64,000 nt of DNA from Occultella kanbiaonis (GTDB lineage: Bacteria; Actinomycetota; Actinomycetes; Actinomycetales; Beutenbergiaceae), in the NCBI RefSeq assembly GCF_009708215.1, contig NZ_CP046175.1, positions 1,364,001-1,428,000 of the forward strand. Reading direction: 5' to 3'. Positions 60,434-64,000 of the stretch are shown here, piece after piece. Position 1 is the first letter of the stretch, and each line of letters starts with the position of its first letter. Made by a program: the position numbers and the translations under genes. The notes under the pieces are model-generated. The model saw nothing but the letters and a program-made list of their open reading frames with translations. It searched no databases and had not been told where the DNA came from.

Positions 60434-61425
60434 GCGCGTGCCTTTCCGAGTGACTCACCGAGCAGGCCCGTCGGTCGGAAGAGCAGCACGAGCACCAGCA
60501 CCGCGAAGGCGACCACCTCACGCCACTCGCTGCCGAACAGTCCGGCACCGAGGTTCTCGGCCACCCCGAGGACGAGCCCGCCGAACAGGGCGCCGCGCAG
60601 GTTGCCGATGCCGCCGAGCACGGCGGCGGTGAATGCCTTGACGCCGAGCAGGAAGCCCGCGTTGTACCGCGTGATCCCCACCTGCAGCATGTAGAGGGTC
60701 GCGGCGGCACCCGCCAGCAGCCCACCGATCAGGAACGTCACCTGAATCACCCGGGTGCTGTTGACGCCCATCAGCGATGACGTCTCTGGGTCCTGGGCCA
60801 CGGCGCGGATGCCACGCCCGATCCGGGTGCGCCGGACGAACTGGTCGACCAGCACCATCATGACCACCGCTGAGGCCACGATGATGATGTCCCGGTTCGT
60901 CACGCCGTGGCCGAGGATCTCGAACTGCACGGTCGGCGTGCGGTCGACCGGCATGCCGACGTTCTCCCGGGACCTGGCCACGTAGCGGTCGAACTCGTCG
61001 TCCAGCCCGAGCGCCGCCATGATCGGCCCGCGCAGCCCCATGATCTCCGCGAGCACGAACGAGGCGCCGATCGCGGAGATCAGTGCCACGAGCCGCGGCG
61101 CGCCGCGTTTGAGGAGGGGCCGGTAGGCCACGCGTTCCAGCAGCAGGGCCACCCCACCGGAGGTGATCATCGCGACCACCATCGCGAACGCGAGCGAGCC
61201 GACCAGCGCCAGGCCGGTCGTCTCGGCGTCGGCGCCGATCAGATAGAGCGCCCACACGGTCGCGAAGGTGCCGAACATGAACACCTCGGAGTGCGCGAAG
61301 TTGATGAGCTGCAGCACCCCGTAGACCATCGTGTAGCCAAGGGCGACCAGCGCGTAGAGCGAGCCGAACACCAGGCCGCCGATGAACAGGGACGTGAAGT
61401 TGTCGAGGACGTACTGGAGTTGCAC
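60430..61425 (-). CDS. livH: Branched-chain amino-acid-type ABC permease LivH
   Basis: A 331-residue permease with eight or so membrane segments. YALVALGYTMVYGVLQLINFAHSE near the N-terminus is the LivH signature, and IRAVAQDPETSSLMGVNSTRV is the ATPase-contact loop. GTG start with GAGGAGA ribosome binding site seven bases away. Separated from the binding-protein gene by a strong hairpin, so its expression is probably lower. Confidence 0.94.
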   Translation of the reverse strand: MQLQYVLDNFTSLFIGGLVFGSLYALVALGYTMVYGVLQLINFAHSEVFMFGTFATVWALYLIGADAETTGLALVGSLAFAMVVAMITSGGVALLLERVAYRPLLKRGAPRLVALISAIGASFVLAEIMGLRGPIMAALGLDDEFDRYVARSRENVGMPVDRTPTVQFEILGHGVTNRDIIIVASAVVMMVLVDQFVRRTRIGRGIRAVAQDPETSSLMGVNSTRVIQVTFLIGGLLAGAAATLYMLQVGITRYNAGFLLGVKAFTAAVLGGIGNLRGALFGGLVLGVAENLGAGLFGSEWREVVAFAVLVLVLLFRPTGLLGESLGKARA

Positions 61426-61454
61426 GGACGGGTCTCCTCGCGGGACGTGGGCCG

Positions 61455-61497
61455 ACCGTCGCCGGCCGAGGTCTGAGCGACCCCGGCCGGCGTCGGT
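61455..61497 (-). terminator. Intercistronic hairpin between livJ and livH
   Basis: A 13-bp stem with one mismatch (arms about 61455-61468 and 61484-61497) lies 45 bases after the livJ stop on the minus strand. It is likely a partial terminator or mRNA-stabilising element giving more binding protein than permease. Confidence 0.6.
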
Positions 61498-61539
61498 ACC
61501 CGAGCAGATGGCAGGGGCGGCACCGCCCCGACCGTGGCG

Positions 61540-62694
61540 CTACTGCTCGATCGGCACGCCCTGCTGGATCTCGCCGCCCTCGACCGGGTACTGGTAGACC
61601 ACGACCTCGGCGACCTCACCGGTCTCGTCGAACGTGATGTGCTTGGTGATCCCCTCAGCGTCGTAGTTGTTCACCCACTCCAGCAGCGAGGGCCGGTCGG
61701 TGTTCCCGTCGAGGATGCCCTGCAGCAGGATGTTCATCGCGTCGAAGCCCTCGGTCGAGTACGTGCCGGGGGCCTGGCCCGCGGACGCCTCGTAGGCCGT
61801 GGCGAACTCCTCGTCGGCCGGAGCGCACGGGCAGGTCAGCACGGCGCCCTCAGCGGCGCCGCCGGCCGCCTCCACGAACGCCGGGTCCAGCGTGCCGTCA
61901 CCCGACATGAACAGGCCCTCCCAGCCGCCCGAGCGCAGCTGGTTGACCAACACCGACGCCTCGGCGTAGTAGCCGGCGAAGTACAGCGAGTCGGCGCCCG
62001 AGGCGTTGACCGCGGTCACGACCGGGCCCATGTCGGTCTGGCCGACCTGGATGCTCTCGGTACCGACCACGAGGTCGCCGAGCGACTCGACGACCCCGGC
62101 ACCGAGACCGGCGCCGTACTCCGAGGAGTCGTCCACCACGAACACGCCTTCGGCGTTCGCGGTCCCGGTCAGGTAGGCCGCGACGGCGGGCGCCTGGGTA
62201 GCGTCGTTGCCGATGATCCGGTGGAACGTGTCCCAGCCGTTCAGCGCCAGGTCGGGGTTGGTCGCCGACGGCGACACCGTGACCAGGCCCGCCTCGGCGA
62301 ACACGGCGCCGGTGGCCGCGGTCTCACCGGAGAACGTCGGGCCGACGACTCCGATGATGTCGGCGTTGCCGACGATCTCCGAGACCAGCGGGCTCGCCGC
62401 TGCCGGGTCGCCCTGCGAGTCGAACTCCTCGAGCGTGATGTCGCAGTCAGGGTTCGCTTCCTGGAACTGCTCCAGCGCCAGGTTCGAACCGTTGACGATG
62501 TTGATACCGAGGTTCGCGGCTGGGCCGGTCAGCGGGCCGACGTAGGCGATGACACCGACGCAGTCGCCGCCGCCTTCACCGTCGTCGGTGCCTTCGCCCT
62601 CGGTGCCGCCACCGGTTGTGCCGCACGCGGCAAGCGCGACGCCGACTGCCGCAAGAAGGCCAGCGGTACGCCAGATAGTCGTGGATCGAGACAT
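61540..62694 (-). CDS. livJ: Branched-chain amino-acid-type ABC binding lipoprotein
   Basis: A 384-residue binding protein with a lipobox at residues 21-24 (LAAC, Cys24 lipidated) and a Gly/Glu/Asp-rich linker. The mature domain has the leucine-binding-protein pattern: GVIAYVGPLTGPAANLGINI, GVVGPTFSGETAATGAVFAEAG, VSPSATNPDLALNGW, FRIIGNDATQAPAVAAYL and LYFAGYYAEASVLVNQLR. The ATG at 62694 has a GGAGGA ribosome binding site; the longer upstream frame is non-coding leader. First gene of livJHMGF. Ligand may be a branched-chain or other amino acid. Confidence 0.93.
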   Translation of the reverse strand: MSRSTTIWRTAGLLAAVGVALAACGTTGGGTEGEGTDDGEGGGDCVGVIAYVGPLTGPAANLGINIVNGSNLALEQFQEANPDCDITLEEFDSQGDPAAASPLVSEIVGNADIIGVVGPTFSGETAATGAVFAEAGLVTVSPSATNPDLALNGWDTFHRIIGNDATQAPAVAAYLTGTANAEGVFVVDDSSEYGAGLGAGVVESLGDLVVGTESIQVGQTDMGPVVTAVNASGADSLYFAGYYAEASVLVNQLRSGGWEGLFMSGDGTLDPAFVEAAGGAAEGAVLTCPCAPADEEFATAYEASAGQAPGTYSTEGFDAMNILLQGILDGNTDRPSLLEWVNNYDAEGITKHITFDETGEVAEVVVYQYPVEGGEIQQGVPIEQ

Positions 62695-62753
62695 TCGGGT
62701 CCTCCGCGGGAGGTGGGAGCCGGGCATCATTACCCGACTTGTTGGTGCCCTGG

Positions 62754-62815
62754 AACCTAGCACCGGGAGTCAAGGTCAGCACCCCTGACCTGCGCAGAAG
62801 TTACACATTGGTAAC
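62754..62815 (-). promoter_or_regulatory. livJ promoter and upstream dyad
   Basis: On the minus strand TAGGTT (62754-62759) is the likely -10 box, giving a leader of about 53 nt before the ATG at 62694. Upstream at 62800-62815 is the inverted repeat GTTAC-N6-GTAAC, a candidate regulator site about 40 bp from the -10 box. Nothing else is recognisable in the gap 62695-62863. Confidence 0.5.
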
Positions 62816-62863
62816 GCGACCGGGCCGGAGCAGGAAGTCCGGCCGGGCCTGCGGTGGTGGGCC

Positions 62864-64000
62864 TCAGGTCGCCTGGATGCGTCCGCGACGCACCACGAGG
62901 TTCTCGTCCATGTCCTCCAACTCCCGTCCCTTCGTCTCGGGGATCTTGAACCAGACGAAGAAGAACGAGAGCACGGCCATCACGGCGTAGATGCCGTACG
63001 CGAGGGTGAGGCCCACATCGGCCAGCGCCGGGAACGTGGTCGAGACGAGGAAGTTCGCAGCCCACTGTGCCGCTGCCGCGACAGCCAGCGCACCGGCGCG
63101 GATGGAGTTCGGGAAGATCTCGCCGAGCAGCACCCACACGAGCGGTCCCCAGGTGGCGCCGAACGCGACCACGAAGACGTTCGCCGCGACCAGTGCCACC
63201 GTGGACCAGGGCGCCGTGAGCTCCGCCGTGGTGGTGCCGTCACCGGCATCCACGATGGTGGCGAACGAGAACGCCACCGCCATCAGGCCGAGGGACAGGG
63301 CCATCCCGACCGAGCCGACCAGCAACATCGGGCGCCGCCCCACCCGGTCCACCAGCAGGATGGCCACGATCGTGACCAGGATGTTCGTGACGGAGGTGAT
63401 CACCGTGATGGTCAGCGCGTCGGACTCCCCGAAGCCGACCGATCGCCACAGCGTCGTGGAGTAGTAGAAGATCACGTTGATCCCGACGAACTGCTGGAAC
63501 ACCGAGAGCAGGATGCCGACCCAGACGATCGGCTTGAGTCCGAGCCGGTGCCCGCGGAGGTCGCTCAGGGACTCCTTCTTCTCCTGGTTCAGGGTCTTCT
63601 TGATCTCTTCGATCTTGAGGTTGACCTCGACGACGCCGGTGAAGTCGTGCAGCACGGCCGAGGCCCTGTCGTACTCGCCGCGGGCCACCAGGAACCGTGG
63701 CGACTCGGGCAGGCGCAGCGCGAACACGCCGTAGAGCACTGCGGGGATGGCCTCCGCCATGAACATCCAGCGCCACGCCGCCTGCCCGAACCACAGCTCC
63801 TCGGCGGCGCCACCCGCGGTGTTCGCGAGCAGTGCGTCGGAGAGCAGTGCCACGAAGATGCCGGTGACGATCGCGAGCTGCTGGAGCGAACCGAGGCGGC
63901 CCCGGACACGGGCCGGGGAGACCTCGGCGATGTAGGCGGGAGCGATCACCGAGGCAGCGCCGACGCCGAAGCCACCGATCACGCGCCAGATGATCAGGTC
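62864..64000 (-). CDS. MFS sugar porter (5' end outside window)
   Basis: The last 378 residues of a sugar-porter-family transporter. The frame is open to the window edge; the internal GTG at 63982 is not the start, since IIWRVIGGFGVGA is mid-protein TM sequence. Family marks: PAYIAEVSPARVRGRLGSLQQ after TM4, RLPESPRFLVARGEYDRA after TM6, QQFVGINVIFYYSTTLW in TM7 with the sugar-contacting Gln-Gln, LLVDRVGRRPMLLVGS, GPLVWVLLGEIFPNSIRAGAL in TM10 and PETKGRELEDMD after TM12. About 90-110 residues (TM1-3) are missing. It would import a hexose or pentose by proton symport; which one is not readable. Confidence 0.94.
   Translation of the reverse strand, partial: DLIIWRVIGGFGVGAASVIAPAYIAEVSPARVRGRLGSLQQLAIVTGIFVALLSDALLANTAGGAAEELWFGQAAWRWMFMAEAIPAVLYGVFALRLPESPRFLVARGEYDRASAVLHDFTGVVEVNLKIEEIKKTLNQEKKESLSDLRGHRLGLKPIVWVGILLSVFQQFVGINVIFYYSTTLWRSVGFGESDALTITVITSVTNILVTIVAILLVDRVGRRPMLLVGSVGMALSLGLMAVAFSFATIVDAGDGTTTAELTAPWSTVALVAANVFVVAFGATWGPLVWVLLGEIFPNSIRAGALAVAAAAQWAANFLVSTTFPALADVGLTLAYGIYAVMAVLSFFFVWFKIPETKGRELEDMDENLVVRRGRIQAT

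Overview
The window is a dense, very GC-rich chromosomal segment with no insertion sequences, prophage, CRISPR, rRNA or tRNA that I can see. Codon usage (third positions almost always G or C), GTG starts, 4-nt ATGA/GTGA gene overlaps, -10 boxes of the TAGGCT type placed 6-7 nt before start codons, and the gene families present point to an actinobacterium. A Micrococcales lineage (Beutenbergia/Ruania/Cellulomonas-like) fits best, but this is inference from family resemblance, not a measured placement. No gene-free stretch exceeds about 215 bases; the longest are 24045-24257, 15418-15625 and 31759-31964, all promoter regions.

Layout. 1-9.5 kb: the end of a GH38 alpha-mannosidase, a Pro-rich membrane protein, a one-carbon group (purU opposite; glyA under a ZTP riboswitch, then folD), a eukaryotic-type UDP-sugar pyrophosphorylase and exonuclease III. 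9.6-24 kb: a mixed region with a serine beta-lactamase-like hydrolase, a 44-residue Lys-rich protein, an alanine-dehydrogenase-like enzyme, a MacB-type export system (HlyD/ATPase/permease), an MFS exporter divergent from its likely HTH regulator with a clear shared operator, a stand-alone Hsp70, a hexapeptide-repeat protein, galactokinase, a 2'-5' RNA ligase-like protein, a YihY/BrkB membrane protein and mannose-1-phosphate guanylyltransferase.

24-30.5 kb: an operon of nucleoside hydrolase, CUT1-type solute-binding protein, two permeases and ribokinase, followed by a LacI-type regulator. No ATPase is encoded in it. This looks like uptake of a ribonucleoside (or related N-riboside), its hydrolysis and phosphorylation of the ribose. 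30.5-41.5 kb: an M20D amidohydrolase, a BMP-family nucleoside ABC importer (lipoprotein, double ATPase, two permeases), cytidine deaminase, thymidine phosphorylase, two DUF202 proteins and adenosine deaminase. 47-56.8 kb: deoC with a two-gene aldehyde dehydrogenase (a complete ALDH plus a truncated ALDH without catalytic residues), a CYTH protein, ilvA, a PGM2-like phosphosugar mutase, purine nucleoside phosphorylase and, divergently, an LpdA-type flavoprotein. Together the 24-57 kb interval encodes a nearly complete nucleoside salvage and catabolism route: import, deamination, phosphorolysis or hydrolysis, pentose-1-phosphate to pentose-5-phosphate, aldol cleavage, and acetaldehyde oxidation. 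The grouping of amidohydrolase, cdd, deoA, add, punA, phosphomutase and lpdA resembles the Rv3303c-Rv3315c region of Mycobacterium tuberculosis, as I recall it.

The intervals between hold TerC, a polar amino-acid ABC importer with an EamA exporter, and a VapBC toxin-antitoxin pair (41.5-47 kb). The right end (56.8-64 kb) holds an F420-reductase-like oxidoreductase, a complete branched-chain amino-acid-type ABC importer (livJHMGF) and the 3' part of a sugar-porter MFS gene.

The most interesting observations are the split ALDH16-like pair beside deoC, the ATPase-less CUT1 nucleoside operon, the probable phosphopentomutase annotated by family as a phosphomannomutase, the ZTP riboswitch with a 9-bp alternative helix, the repeated leaderless-promoter architecture (at least twelve genes), and the back-to-back punA/lpdA promoters.
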